Notes: generated by a model from the letters alone, not told the origin. A DNA stretch of 64,000 nt from Macrotis lagotis (GCF_037893015.1 NC_133665.1:21551207-21615206); one strand, 5' to 3'; counted from the first letter of the stretch, positions 31,573 through 42,669 are shown. A program made the numbers and translations.

Positions 31573-31857
31573 ATTTCTGGCCACTGGACCCAGGTTGCAC
31601 AGCACCCCCTCATTTAAATCTATTTCACTTTGAATGTCATGGCATCACCTCCCTGATGTCATGCATGGTCTTCTTCAAGAACAAAGAAAAAAACAACACA
31701 TATATGTGGGCATGTTGTGTGGGTGTTTCGGGAAAATATGACTCAGGATTAAACAAAAAAAAGGGTGTCACAGCCTTGTTGAATACTTTTTTCAAGAAGT
31801 AAGTGAGATAGTGGAAATTACAAGTACTAAATAACATTTTAAAAAAAAATCTTGATA

Positions 31858-32007
31858 AAGGGCAGCTAGGTGGCGTAGTGGATAAAGCACCAGCCTTGGA
31901 GTCAGGAGTACCTGGGTTCAAATCCGTTCTCAGACACTTAATAATTGCCTAGCTGTGTGGCCTTGGGCAAGCCACTTAACCCCATTTGCCTTACAAAAAA
32001 AAAAATA
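31858..32007 (+). mobile_element. Young marsupial SINE, sense
   Basis: 'gggcagctaggtggcgtagt' to 'ccatttgccttacaaaaaaa'. 'atcttgata' before and after is a probable target-site duplication. Confidence 0.92.
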
Positions 32008-32024
32008 TCTTGATAGACACGCAA

Positions 32025-32375
32025 CAGTAGAACGGAAGCTCCTGAGGCAACGAACTGTTTTATTTTTGTCTTTACATCATCAATACCCAGCATAGCACCT
32101 GGCAAGTAATACTTAATATAAATGCTTGATGAATTGAACTGAATCAATGTGGGACTCAGTTCTGAATCAACCCTTCGCAACCCTTGGAATCCATTTCCTA
32201 TCTCCAAGAGGCTCTTCTCCATCCCCACCTGAAGGCTCAGCTCAGGTCCCTACCTCCTATTCAAATCTTTCCAGATCCTCTGAGTTGTCAAAGAAAAACT
32301 CAAACTCAAACTACCAGTATTTGCTTGTCTGTCTGCATGCTTTAAAAGCTCCCCAAAGGCAAGGACGGTTTTTAT
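32025..32375 (+). repeat. L2 3' fragments
   Basis: 'gaacggaagctcctgaggca', 'cccagcatagcacctggcaa' (tail of one copy), then 'aggctcttctccatccccac', 'gaaggctcagctcaggtccc' (coding 3' end of another). Confidence 0.6.
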
Positions 32376-32384
32376 GAGCCAACA

Positions 32385-32610
32385 TAGTCTGAATAAATTA
32401 CTAAAACAGGAATCAAGAAGATCCAGACTCTGAACCCATCTCTATCACCCTAGCTGTGTGACCATGGAGAAGGAACTTTAAAACAGCAGTCACAATTTTC
32501 TCATGTAAAATAGGAATATGGTAACTACCTCTCAAGGTTACTTTGAAGTTCAAAGTTATATTAAGTGCTTTAAAAACTTTAAATTAATAGAAAAATCTCA
32601 GCTACTTATT
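32385..32610 (+). mobile_element. Old SINE, sense, diverged
   Basis: 'gaatcaagaagatccagact', 'ctagctgtgtgaccatggag', 'attttctcatgtaaaatagg', 'gtgctttaaaaac'. A second decayed copy follows at 32795-32940 with a G-run. Confidence 0.65.
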
Positions 32611-32949
32611 ATTTTTGTCTTCATGTTAACCAGAGTCTTGCATAACAAAAGGTAGATGAACATTTGAGTTGAAATAAATTGATCATGGGTCAGTACTTTT
32701 CTTATATAATCAAACCCAAATTTTAAATGAAGGAAAAGAATGTAAGCCCATTATGAAAGTCTAAATTTTGAAAAAATATCCAGTAATGGTGTCACAGTGA
32801 AAGGACATTAATTTGGAGTCAGAGGACCTTGGATTCAAATGTCAGTGCTGTTAATAATTGCCAATAATTACCACTTAATTTCTCTTTTCTAAAATGGGGG
32901 GGGGGGGTTGAACTGGCTGACCTTCCAAAACCCTTTCTGTTCTTGAATA

Positions 32950-33770
32950 ATATCTTACCATTGGCCTTCAATGACTCTGGAGGAGAGAGAGAAGTTGATG
33001 ACTGCACAGCTTTGCTTCACTTAAATTCAATTCACTCAATTAGTCCTTCTCAAGAACAAAGGTTTAACTAACATTAGCTCTAAATCTATGATGATCCTAC
33101 TTATTTTTCAAAAAGATTCACCATAAGCTTTCCTTACACAGTCTATGAAATTAATCAGTTTAAAAGAATGCTACTTAGTGAACCCATATACCTCAGCAAA
33201 AGAGATATAGCCATACACTTAACTCCATGGGGTGGGGGGAGCCCTTTCAGGTTGATTGCCTCATTTTGTTTGGAAGCATTAGGAAAAAGTCAAGGAGTTT
33301 GATGTGGTCTGGGCAGGAGGCAAATTGAAGAATATTTTAGTTTCTTGTTCACACATTACTGCTGACTCAGAGTACCTTTAAGGACTTAGCAAATTTTCTC
33401 ATGGATAAAGCCAAGATAATAATACCTATTCCTTCCCTCCTTGCAAAGGTATCAAGATAATTAATTAAAGGCTTGTAAAATTCACAGATGATGCACTGTT
33501 TTACTATCCAAAAATTATGGGGGGGGGGAGTCCTATTTAAATATCTCCTTTAATGATTAGTATATATTTGACATTCATTTCATGTGAATCCATTTTGTAT
33601 GAATCCATACAAAATCTATGAATAAGATATTAACAATTTTTTTTCTTTTTTTGTCTTCCTTTTACTATGATTTTGGTTATATCTTGTGATGGATACAAAT
33701 ATTTAGAGATGAGTTTTCAATTATACAACATATATATTATATGTAATATATATAAAATATATAAAATAAA
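32950..33770. other. No recognised feature
   Basis: AT-rich unassigned sequence with G-runs near 33227-33238 and 33519-33528 and a TATA-rich patch at 33725-33770. Confidence 0.45.
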
Positions 33771-33774
33771 AAAG

Positions 33775-34065
33775 CTGGGCAGCTTAGTGGTACAATGGAA
33801 AGAGCACTAACCCTGGAGTCAGCACCAACCCCTGATTTACCCTGGGTAACCCAGATTGCTTCAAAAAACAAAGGCCACCAAGGCCTTTATGGTCCCTTCC
33901 AGTTGAACCTGTTTTCCTATTATTTCTGTATCACTTTTTACCTCTGTCATTGCATTTTTGGTTTTTTTTTTTTTTTTCTGCTAGGCAACAGGGTTAAGTG
34001 GCTTGCCTAAGACCACACAGTTAGGTAATTACTAAGTGTCTGAGACCGGATGTCATTACATTTTT
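33775..34065. mobile_element. Pair of truncated SINEs, sense then antisense
   Basis: A sense head at 33778-33835 ('gggcagcttagtggtacaat') and an antisense tail/core at 33960-34062 ('ggcaacagggttaagtggct', 'ctgagaccggatgt'). Both are incomplete, separated by about 125 bases. Confidence 0.7.
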
Positions 34066-34221
34066 GCCAGGTCAACTCCTTTATTGTACAGATGAAGAGA
34101 CTGGAGTCCAGTTAATTGACTTCTCCAAGATCACACAATGATAGCGTGGTAGTTGCCAGCAGAGGTTGGATTTCACGTCCTTTGGATTATTCTCCCACTT
34201 AGCACCTTCCCACCAGTTATT

Positions 34222-34223
<2 letters not shown>

Positions 34224-34272
<49 letters not shown>
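34224..34272. repeat. (CT)n microsatellite
   Basis: About 24 uninterrupted CT units. It causes Ser-Leu repeat ORFs. Confidence 0.95.
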
Positions 34273-34275
<3 letters not shown>

Positions 34276-34284
34276 GAAGACTTG

Positions 34285-34790
34285 TATTCTTGGGCATTTA
34301 CTAGCTGTGTGAACCTGGACAAATCACTTAACTTCTGTTTTCTTTACTTTTTCATCTATAAAATAAGGATAATAATAGCATCAACTTCCCAAGGTTGTTA
34401 TGAACATAAGATGAGGTAAAATTTGTAAAACCCTTTGCAAACCTTAAAAATGCTATATAAATGCTAGTTATCATTATTATTATTATTATAGCTTATAGTT
34501 CATACTTACTTGTGAAAATATGGGGGTATCTAGGTATTATAATGGATAATGCACTGGACCTGGAATCAAGAAGACCTGAATTTAAATACAGTCTTAGATA
34601 CTTGGGAGAGATGTGATCCTGGACAAGTTTGCCATAGTTTCCTTTTCTATAAAATACAGATAATAATAGTATCTACCTCCCCGTATTGAGAGGGTCAAAT
34701 GAGAAATTTGAAAAGCATTTAGCCCACAATATGTACTATACAAATATTTATGCTTACATTTATTATTATTGTTGTTGTTGTTGTTGCCCC
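34285..34790 (+). mobile_element. Two old SINEs in series with (ATT)n and (GTT)n tails
   Basis: The first is a 3' part at 34285-34492 ('actagctgtgtgaacctgga', 'atctataaaataaggataat', 'ccctttgcaaaccttaaaaa'). The second is at 34525-34790, with a diverged head 'ggggtatctaggtattataa'. Both end in triplet-rich tails. Confidence 0.7.
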
Positions 34791-35083
34791 TCAGTAGAGT
34801 CCTTAAGGGCAATAACTATTTCCCTATGCTTGTGAATTTCCAGCCCTGCCATGATTCCTTGCACAGATATTTGTTGAATTGAATTCAATAGTTTGAATAT
34901 CTTGTGCTGAAAAGTAAAGGTTAAAACGTTTCTAAACTTGTCCTCCATTTCTAATCCAGCAGATCTGTGTTGTCAATGGATGGAATCAAAGGAGCAGGTA
35001 AAACATTTGTGATCAGGTAAGCACAGTTTTGCATATTTGAGTTACCTGGTGACTTTCCAAAGGTCAGTGGTTAAATAATATTA

Positions 35084-35087
<4 letters not shown>

Positions 35088-35133
<46 letters not shown>
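35088..35133. repeat. (TC)n microsatellite
   Basis: About 23 uninterrupted TC units, the second pure CT tract within 900 bases. Confidence 0.95.
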
Positions 35134-35135
<2 letters not shown>

Positions 35136-35139
35136 AAGG

Positions 35140-36255
35140 GTCTTCTACAGTGAGTAGGCTGTGCCTAGAATCTTAAGTGTCACATACACCAAAGAGAATG
35201 AGCAGTAATAACTGTTTCTAAAGACTGGTGACAGCAATGTCCTTGAAAACACCCCTTGAGTCCTTCCCCTTTCTCTCAGGTAAGCCTGTTCCAGAACTCT
35301 TGGATCTTTCATTCTTGAGACCCGATTACTGCCAATGTTTTCAGCAGAAATAACTATCTTAATAACACTGTGAATATAAGATGAAAATCAAACTACTATG
35401 TGTCCCAAATTAAGTTATTCTTTATGATGATAGCTTGGTTAAAAGTACAGAATCACTTAATGTTCTCAGTGGATATCATTAAGACACTAAATTTCAATAT
35501 GTGCCTTACTTGAAACTATTACACATGAGATAGGAAGTAGATGTCTGTCGTTTGAAGAAGGAATAAAATGTGGAAGATATTTATATGAAGCATCCTTTGA
35601 TGAAATCTCTTTGATGAAAGAAGGAAATTAATTTGGAGAACACCAGCACATTAATTGATGTAGATAAGGTTCATTCTGGCTACTGAAACTTAAGAACTTC
35701 CCCTTGCTCTAGGGTACTTGATGATGGAAAATAATTCCCAAATAGTAATATACAATTTGTTCAATTGAATCATAATGTTCCAATCACAAATTGAAGTAGA
35801 TTTATTATCTTATCTCTTGCCAAATAGATAAACAATCAGAGAAAATAATGAGAGGTTCACCTAATTCCTGGAGAAATCCAGAAGTAAATGAATATATTAC
35901 TTACCTGAGTTTGTCTAACCAGCTCATAGAAAGATGACTAGCACAATTTTGAGTTGACTTTCTAGGAGTACATGGCTTAAAGAAATACATGTGAGGAGCT
36001 CTGGGTTCATTTTAGAGATGTTATAGAATCCCATAGCTAGTTGGATCAGGACATTATAGTTCTTATGCTTACATAGTCCTTGACTCAAATATACAATAGA
36101 GTCAAGGATTGAAAGAGGACTACAAAGGACAGTCTGTGAAGAGGTGAAAGATGAAATTGCAACACCTTGATCCTCCTACATATACATCACTATCTCAAGA
36201 GGAGCAAAAACTCCAATATCACATTCACTTAGATAATATTACCTTTTTTCTTTCT
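35140..36255. other. No recognised feature
   Basis: About 1.1 kb without a repeat or exon that I can name. Frames around 35640 contain a short 'IDVDKV' string but have no splice acceptor and hit a stop at once. Confidence 0.45.
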
Positions 36256-36257
36256 TT

Positions 36258-36650
36258 GAAGCAGTGTGAAACACTAGAAAAAGTAGAAGATTTGGAGTCC
36301 AGGGAGCTAAGTCAAATTTCTACCTGTGTGATGTTGGTCAAATTACTTCCCCCTCAGCTTCCTCAGCTGTAAAATAAGAGGACGGCATGGAGTGGGTAGT
36401 AGAGTGCTAGATTTGGAGTCAGAAAGATGGGTTCAAATCCCATCCCAGATAATTTCTAGCTTTGTGATTCTGGGCAAGTTGCTTAACTTCTTTCTAACTC
36501 AATTTCCCCTATTGTAAAATGAGGGGGGGGGGGCGGTGTTGATAGTAGTATCTTCCCTAGAGGGTTATTGGGAAAATCAAATAAGATAATATTTATAAAG
36601 TGTTTACCACAGAATCTGGCACGCAGTTTGTGATTAATAATTTTTTTTCT
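36258..36650 (+). mobile_element. Two old SINEs, sense
   Basis: First: 'tttggagtccagggagctaa', 'acctgtgtgatgttggtcaa', 'cttcctcagctgtaaaataa'. Second: 'gtagagtgctagatttggag', 'gattctgggcaagttgctta', ending with a G-run near 36524-36533 and 'atttataaagtgtttaccac'. The 73-codon ORF lies in the first. Confidence 0.7.
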
Positions 36651-36654
36651 TCCT

Positions 36655-37265
36655 TCCTTCCTTCATTGCCCTTAGTTCTTCATCTGTAAAATAAGGAAAC
36701 TAAATAACCTCATATGTCTCTTCCAGTTCTAGGTCTATGATTCCATGAAAGGGTAAACAAAGTAAACAATGCAAAAACTGAAATTCTTGCTCCTTAAAGA
36801 GATGGACTTATTTCAAACTTCTCAAAGGATCCCCAAAGAGCTTCTTTAAACAGGCAGGGGAAACCCCTTGGAGGAAGTCCCTCTGCAGAATTCCCAGTTG
36901 GTGCTCTTTCAGCCTGTTCTGATCTATCACAGTCAAAATAAGACAGAGAGCTTTATTGCCACCTTCTTGGGTTGAGAAACTGCTGAAACACATATTCTTC
37001 TCCCTGTCTTCTAAGGTTCCCTCATTTTTTTAGTGTCTTTACCCGATTGATTCCTTGCTGTCTTTTCAGTTTGGGACTTGGACTTCTAAGTCTCCATTTT
37101 CTCAGGAAGATTTTTTTCCTTCAAGTCCTGCCAATTTACTTTATTTTTATTTTTAATAAAGCCGGGGTCTCCATCTCTCTGAGGCTAGTAGCACAAAGGC
37201 TATTCATGGTCCTGATCCTAATACTTATTGACATTTGAGTTTTCATTTACTCTGATTTATTCCTC
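36655..37265. other. No recognised feature
   Basis: Unassigned. Contains CTTC repeats (36648-36664). The 61-codon minus ORF at 36808-36993 has no domain signature. Confidence 0.4.
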
Positions 37266-37269
37266 TTTA

Positions 37270-37490
37270 CTTGGGCAGTTAGGTGATAAAGTAGATAGAG
37301 CAATGAGTTTGGAAGCAGGAAGATCTTAGTTCAAATCCAGATTCAGACACTTATTAGTTGTGTGACCTTGGGTAAGTCACACAATCCATATTTGCATCAG
37401 TTCCTCTTCTGGAAGGAAATGACAAATCACTCCAGTATAGAAAACCCCAAAAGAGATCATGAAGAGTCATTCACAACTGAACAATATTGT
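37270..37490 (+). mobile_element. Long-form marsupial SINE, sense
   Basis: 'tgggcagttaggtgataaag', 'agttgtgtgaccttgggtaa', 'ggaaatgacaaatcactcca', 'agagatcatgaagagtcatt', 'actgaacaat'. The 7SL-like block starts within a few bases of its end. Confidence 0.85.
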
Positions 37491-37493
37491 CCT

Positions 37494-37640
37494 CTGCTAT
37501 CTGGGGGTCTCACCATATTAATGCCAAACTTGGTCTGGACACAGCCCAGTCCAGTGCAGTTAACTTTTCAACTTGAGATTGCCCAGCCTCAGCCTCCCCA
37601 CAAGAAGGGATTAATGGGCATGCACCATCATGTCTGCCTC
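37494..37640 (-). pseudogene. 7SL (SRP) RNA pseudogene, 5' about 150 nt
   Basis: Read on the minus strand: 'atgatggtgcatgcc' (7SL 'cgcggtggcgcgtgcc'), 'gggaggctgaggctgggcaa' (7SL 'gggaggctgagcctggagga'), 'ggactgggctgtgtcc', and 'aagtttggcattaatatggt' (7SL 'aagttcggcatcaatatggt'). The last block belongs to the S domain, which Alu/B1-type SINEs lack. This is therefore a pseudogene of 7SL itself and not of a 7SL-derived SINE. It is truncated at the 3' side, with no A-tail visible, and too diverged to be functional. The 95-codon plus-strand ORF overlapping it is chance. Confidence 0.82.
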
Positions 37641-37871
37641 CCTGTTTGATCACTGGCACACCCTGCTAGGGTGTCACATCTTTCCTCAAACCTAACTATT
37701 TCCTACATTCTCAGTTCTTTTTACTGTCTGTAGTCTCCACCCATCCCCCTGACTTTCCCCTTCATCCTCCCATGTTGGCACAGAAAAAATTTCAAAGAAA
37801 AAGTGCTATGCTAGGAGATGAATCAACTGACCTGTCACTTTACAAGAACCATGAATCATAGAATAATAGAT

Positions 37872-38045
37872 ATAGAGCTAGAAGGGATTATAGAGACCAT
37901 TTAGTCCATCCCTATCTATTTTATGAATAAGCAAACAGGCCCAGGGAAGTTGTGACTTGCTTAAGGTCAAGCAGCTTAGTAAGTGGAAGAACTGACTTTC
38001 GAACTCTGGAACTATGACAAATTGTTCATTACACTATGCTTTCAA
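37872..38045 (+). repeat. MIR fragment
   Basis: 'agagctagaagggattatag', 'gaccatttagtccatcccta', 'gtgacttgcttaaggtcaag', 'gaactgactttcgaactctg' is the MIR layout. Confidence 0.8.
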
Positions 38046-38226
38046 CAAGAAAACAGAGGACCACTCAGAATTTCTAAGTTAACAATTTAAAATTCACTCT
38101 TGGACCTTAACCAACACTGCCTCCCCACCTCACCCAGGAAGATTGCTAGAGTGGCCTTTATTATATCTGGTGTGGATCCTAATTCTAGACTGAAGAGTTG
38201 ATTTTTTAATATTCTTGCCCCTATGG

Positions 38227-38477
38227 CAGGGGTAGGGAACCTTTTTTCTTACCAAGGGTCATTTGAGTATTTATAACACCATTCACAGGTCATACAAAAT
38301 TATCAATTTAAAAATTAGTCTGCTAAATATGGTCAAACATTTAATTGATTCATCCCTAAAAAACTCCTAGATTTTTTTAAATTTGGAGTCCCACTTAGGG
38401 TTGCCTCAGCAGCACTAGACCAAATAATTTCATGGGCCTTATATGGCTTGCAAGTCATTCAATGCTCCCTGTCCTTG
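38227..38477. mobile_element. hAT-type nonautonomous DNA transposon
   Basis: Begins 'caggggtagggaacctttt', contains 'accaagggtcatttgagtat', 'caggtcatacaaaattatca', 'aatttcatgggccttatatg', and ends 'gctccctgtccttg'. Imperfect terminal inverted repeats are flanked by 8-bp near-identical sites (CCCTATGG, 38219-38226; CCCTAGAG, 38478-38485). This is the pattern of MER5/Charlie-class hAT elements. Confidence 0.78.
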
Positions 38478-38639
38478 CCCTAGAGGATCACTTTAGAAGG
38501 AATTTTTTTTGGAAAAATTTTTGGAACTTGATCTATGCCCATTAGGGATAAATTATTCCAGGTGGATATCATCAATGATCTGCTTGGGCTTATGTAGCAA
38601 TGGGTCTAATATCACAACCCACTTTCAGTTATGGTCCAA

Positions 38640-38950
38640 GCTATGGCAAGTCCTTATTCATTTATTGAACATATATTAATTAAACCTTCACTATATTCTG
38701 GCTTTGGGGTTGCATATATTAAAACAAAACAACCCTGGCTTTCATGGAGTTTATATTCCATTGTAGGTAATACCAAGTTCTTATATAGGTACAAAATAAA
38801 GACAAAGCAATTTGTCAGTGTAAGGGTGAGGGGGAGGATCTGTAAAAGTCTTTTGTAGAAAAGGATGCTTGAGATGAGCTTTGAAGAAATTAGGAAGTCC
38901 AAGAGGCAGAGGGGAAGTGGGGAATAAAAACTTCCCCAATTGGTCAGTGT
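38640..38950 (+). repeat. 5' part of the ancient repeat seen at 8865-9560 and 14225-14905
   Basis: 'ttcatttattgaacatatat', 'ccctggctttcatggagttt', 'ttgagatgagctttgaagaa', 'gaagtccaagaggcagaggg'. ORFs on both strands here are repeat-derived. Confidence 0.5.
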
Positions 38951-39591
38951 CCAAAAGAAAAGAATCTATGCAACATGAAAGCTATCTAGTATGACTGATT
39001 CCTGCCATCCCTAGCCTTGAATGAAGCAAAGACATGAGGTCATAATTCAACCAACCTCGATGCATCTCTTGTGCAATATTAGAGGTAGACCTTATACCAG
39101 CACTCTATTTAAATAATTAAAGAGTTAAGTTTACTGTGCTCTAATATAAGAAGGAGATGCAAGAGTGGCCACAGAATCCCCTTGTCTCCACATGTAAATA
39201 TATTGGTAAACAGAGCAGGGTGTGGTGACTCTAGAATAATCTTTATAAATCTACCAAGTGGGAATGACAGAGGTAACAGTGCCAGATATTTTCTCATTTG
39301 ATCTTCACAACAACCACATTACATAGGGGCTGGCTCTATTTGACTGGGATTCTTCTTAAACTTTAGGTGACCAAGACACTGTGTCGAGGAACCAAGGACA
39401 GCTTTCTGGTCTTTTAGAGAAACCGATTCCCATTGCAGGATAACAGGAACCCTGCTCCTATTACACTTAGCTTTTCTCAAGGAGTCTTCAAACCCTACCA
39501 CACAAAGCCTTATCTGCTCTTAACATTTAAAACTGAACTTCTATACCACCACATATTTCAAAGTTCTAGGGTTATTGGACTTGGGGGAAAT

Positions 39592-39642
39592 CTGCTCATC
39601 AAGGTACAGTAAAAATAGTATACCTCTAATACTTATTACCTG
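39592..39642 (+). repeat. Inverted repeat, left arm
   Basis: 51 bases whose reverse complement occurs at 40420-40470. The outer 27 bases ('ctgctcatcaaggtacagta...') are identical, and 46 of 51 match overall. Confidence 0.9.
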
Positions 39643-39831
39643 TGTGTGTGACCTTGGACTAGAAGTTTCTCATCTGTAAAATGGAGGTGTTGCATGAAAA
39701 GGCCTTTGATGTCCTTTCCATCTAAAGGTCTATGAACTTCAACTTACCTAGCAATTGAGAGGATCTTATCACAGACTACCCCTGCTTTCCCCAGATCCTG
39801 AGTTGTACTTTCATAGTTGTAAGGCATCTCA

Positions 39832-40000
39832 GAGCCCAACTAGTCTAACTTAGAGATGAACAATAATATCCTTGGTAAAATAATCTATAAGTGGTCACCT
39901 GATGTTTATTTGAAGAACTTCAGTGAGAAGTTCTGCTTTCCAAGGTCCACTTCCATGAATTGTGGGTCATAAAGAATTCATAGTCTAGGTGATCCTAGAA
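39832..40000 (+). repeat. Old dispersed repeat (same family as 12232-12345)
   Basis: 'gagcccaactagtctaactt', 'gtggtcacctgatgtttatt', 'tgaagaacttcagtgagaag'. Another copy is at 41310-41505. Family not named. Confidence 0.5.
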
Positions 40001-40419
40001 TCATAGAGGAGACAGGGAAGCCAATATCTAATTTATAATTGAAGAGCTTAAGGAAAGAACAGGATACTCCCACTTATAATATTTGTACTCTAGCGTTGAT
40101 AGAGGCTTTCTGCTAGTGCTGTCCTTCCAAGCCAGTTTGGCAAGCTTTAAGAATAATAAACTACAACAGTGTTTTTCCTGATGCTCATAATGAATGCAGT
40201 AGTGTTAGTGAAACCTAGACACTGGTATTTATGATGGGTTACATTAAGGGTGAAGTTTGATTGTCCCAAGGAAAGAGAACAAATGTGGAGCTGAGAAAAT
40301 TATTAGTTAGCAAGGAGTCTATGTGAGTCATTGTATACAAATGGAGAATATACATTTTAGTGTGAATCTCTAGGCAACTTGAGGGCTTCATTATGGGGCT
40401 TTGGGTTGTTGTTCAGTTA

Positions 40420-40470
40420 CAGGCAATAAATATCAGAGGTTTGCTATTTTTACTGTACCTTGATGAGCAG
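40420..40470 (-). repeat. Inverted repeat, right arm
   Basis: Reverse complement of 39592-39642 with five mismatches. 777 bases separate the arms. The intervening DNA holds unrelated repeat fragments, so the pair does not look like the ends of one known transposon. Confidence 0.9.
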
Positions 40471-40474
40471 GTTG

Positions 40475-40652
40475 CTGTTTCTTGTTGTTCAGTCATTTTG
40501 GTTGTATCTGATGCTTTGTGACCCCATTTGGGTTTTCTTAACAAAAACATTGGAGCAGTTTATCATTTTCTTCTTTGGTTCATTTAAAGATGAGGACTGA
40601 TTTTAAGCAGGAAGATTCATCTTCCTGACTTCTATCCACTAGCTACCCCTAG
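40475..40652 (-). mobile_element. Long-form marsupial SINE, antisense, internally deleted
   Basis: 'cttgttgttcagtcattttg', 'gtgaccccatttgggttttc', 'ttaaagatgaggactgattt', 'tatccactagctacccc'. Confidence 0.8.
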
Positions 40653-41309
40653 GTCATTCATTGGCTATGGATTCCTAAAATATTGGAATTCTTTGAGGTC
40701 TGGGGCTCTTAGAAGCAATTCCATTTAGGATATAATAATCAGTCAATATTTACTATGTACCAGTTGCTAAGCTAAGTAGACAAAACTAAAGAAACAATTC
40801 CTACATTCAAAGAGTGTGCTTTCTGCCAGGATGGTCCCAAAGATGTTTGAGACATCCATGTATACCATCCTTACCAACTCTGTAATATAAATATCATAAA
40901 AAGATAATAGAGATAAAATCTTCCATGAATATCAAATGAAAAATATTTTAATAGGATAATATTTCCTCTTTAGTCATCCTGAGTTTTTTCAGTCTATCAA
41001 TGGATTTATGATCTCTTCAGTGTGAGATTCTACTGTTAAGTCACCCAATTCTTATTGATGAGTTTTTACCTGTCTTGCCAAGACATTGGTCTCCAGGACA
41101 CTTCTCATCCATCCCAACAACACAGTGCAGCAGCAAATGTTTAGTCTCTACCAGCTCTTCCCAATTAGTATAAAAGCTATTGAGGGAAGTATGTATACAT
41201 ATACAGGTATAAACATAGGATACATATGCAGGAATCTATGCCTAGCAGTGAGAGATAGTTTATTTGTGTGTGCATGTGTATACATGACTATCCATACACA
41301 TGTGATCTC

Positions 41310-41505
41310 AGAGAGCACCTAGTCTAACATATAAATGAACAAAAGTCTCTTCTGCAAAATAACATACAAAGTAGTAACCTGATCTTTACTTGAAGAACTC
41401 CAGAGAGGGAGAACCCATTGCCTCCCAAGTCCACCCTCATGAATTGTGAGTGATCTAAAGGAAATCACAGTCCAGAAGATACTAATCAAAGTTGGCAGGG
41501 AAGAC
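41310..41505 (+). repeat. Old dispersed repeat (same family as 12232-12345)
   Basis: 'gagagcacctagtctaacat', 'acctgatctttacttgaaga', 'gaactccagagagggagaac', 'cattgcctcccaagtccacc'. The best-preserved of the three copies. The 130-codon minus ORF covering it and the next TA-rich tract is not a gene. Confidence 0.55.
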
Positions 41506-41514
41506 AATATCATA

Positions 41515-41733
41515 TGCATGGTATCATCAATATATATACATACCCTATATATCACAAAGCATAGAATACTATGTGTGTATATATATATGCAACTATGACT
41601 CTGTATATGTATATATGTGTTTTGTGGGTTTGTGTATATATTTGTATATATATATATATAAAACCATATAATATATATAACCATATAAAATATATATATT
41701 ACAAAATTCATACATATATATATATATGAAGAG

Positions 41734-41787
<54 letters not shown>

Positions 41788-41803
41788 TGTGTGTGTGTGT
41801 GTG
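41515..41803. repeat. Compound microsatellite: (TATA/CATA)n, (GA)n, (GT)n
   Basis: TA-rich units to about 41726, pure GA at 41740-41785, and GT at 41785-41803. Confidence 0.95.
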
Positions 41804-41837
41804 GCCAGAAATAGAAATATCTTGCTTACTTATACTT

Positions 41838-41905
41838 GTAGCTCCAGAGCTTAGTATACTGCCTGGAACCCAGTAAGTACTTAATAAATACTTTTATCAT
41901 CTAGC
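41838..41905 (+). repeat. L2 3' tail
   Basis: 'gtagctccagagcttagtat', 'actgcctggaacccagtaag', 'tacttaataaatac'. Confidence 0.7.
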
Positions 41906-42119
41906 TATTGATATTCCTAAATATTTCTAATTATCTTGATATCCTTGATATCAAGCTTTAGAGAAAATGTCATATTTGAGAATATGCTTATGATTACCAT
42001 ATTTTTTCCTTATTGATCTTTCTGTAGTTATGAATCTTCCAATATTGTGTTATTCCATGATTTAAAAATATATAGCCTCAAAGTAAGAATATTAATGCTT
42101 AAAGTATGAGCTTTTGTTA

Positions 42120-42416
42120 GTGATGAAAAAAAACTGGGTTTATTGCAGACACTGAACAATGGACCAAATCTGACTTGGGACAATTCTGATAGACTTAGCT
42201 CTTTTCAGCAATACAACGATCCAAGATAATTCCAAAAGAGTCATGATGGAAAATGCTATTTAAATCCAGAAAAAGACTGATGGAATCTTAATGCACATTG
42301 AAACATATTATTTTCACTTTCTTTATTTTTACCATGCTTTTTTTTCCTTTTGCAAACTATTTTTCAAACTGTTTATTCTTTCATATGACTAAATGAAAAT
42401 ATGTTTTACACAATTA

Positions 42417-42468
<52 letters not shown>

Positions 42469-42580
42469 CTATATCAAGGTGCTTACTGTCTTAGAGGGGA
42501 GGGAAGGAAGGAGAAAATATGGAACTCAAAATTTGTCTTTATATGTAGTTGAAAATAAAAATATTAATTTAAAAAAGTAT
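42120..42580 (+). mobile_element. L1 3' UTR, sense, with (TA)n expansion
   Basis: 'gatagacttagctcttttca', 'gcaatacaacgatccaagat', 'agtcatgatggaaaatgcta', 'aaacctatatcaaggtgctt', 'gaactcaaaatttgtcttta'. A pure TA run sits at 42416-42464. 42575-42660 resembles an older L1 end. Confidence 0.8.
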
Positions 42581-42669
42581 TTGTTGTGTGGGATAACCCT
42601 CTGGAAAGGAGTAAGGAAAGCAATACTAAAAAATTTTAGCAATGTAAAAATAAAGTATGACAATAAAAA

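Noticed and set aside
35630-35700. 'IDVDKV' string as a thioredoxin beta-strand candidate
   Set aside because: No splice acceptor, immediate stops on both sides, and the residues before it do not fit the fold.
41319-41711. 130-codon minus-strand ORF rich in Tyr and Ile
   Set aside because: Half of it is a TA/CA microsatellite and the rest is antisense to an old dispersed repeat.
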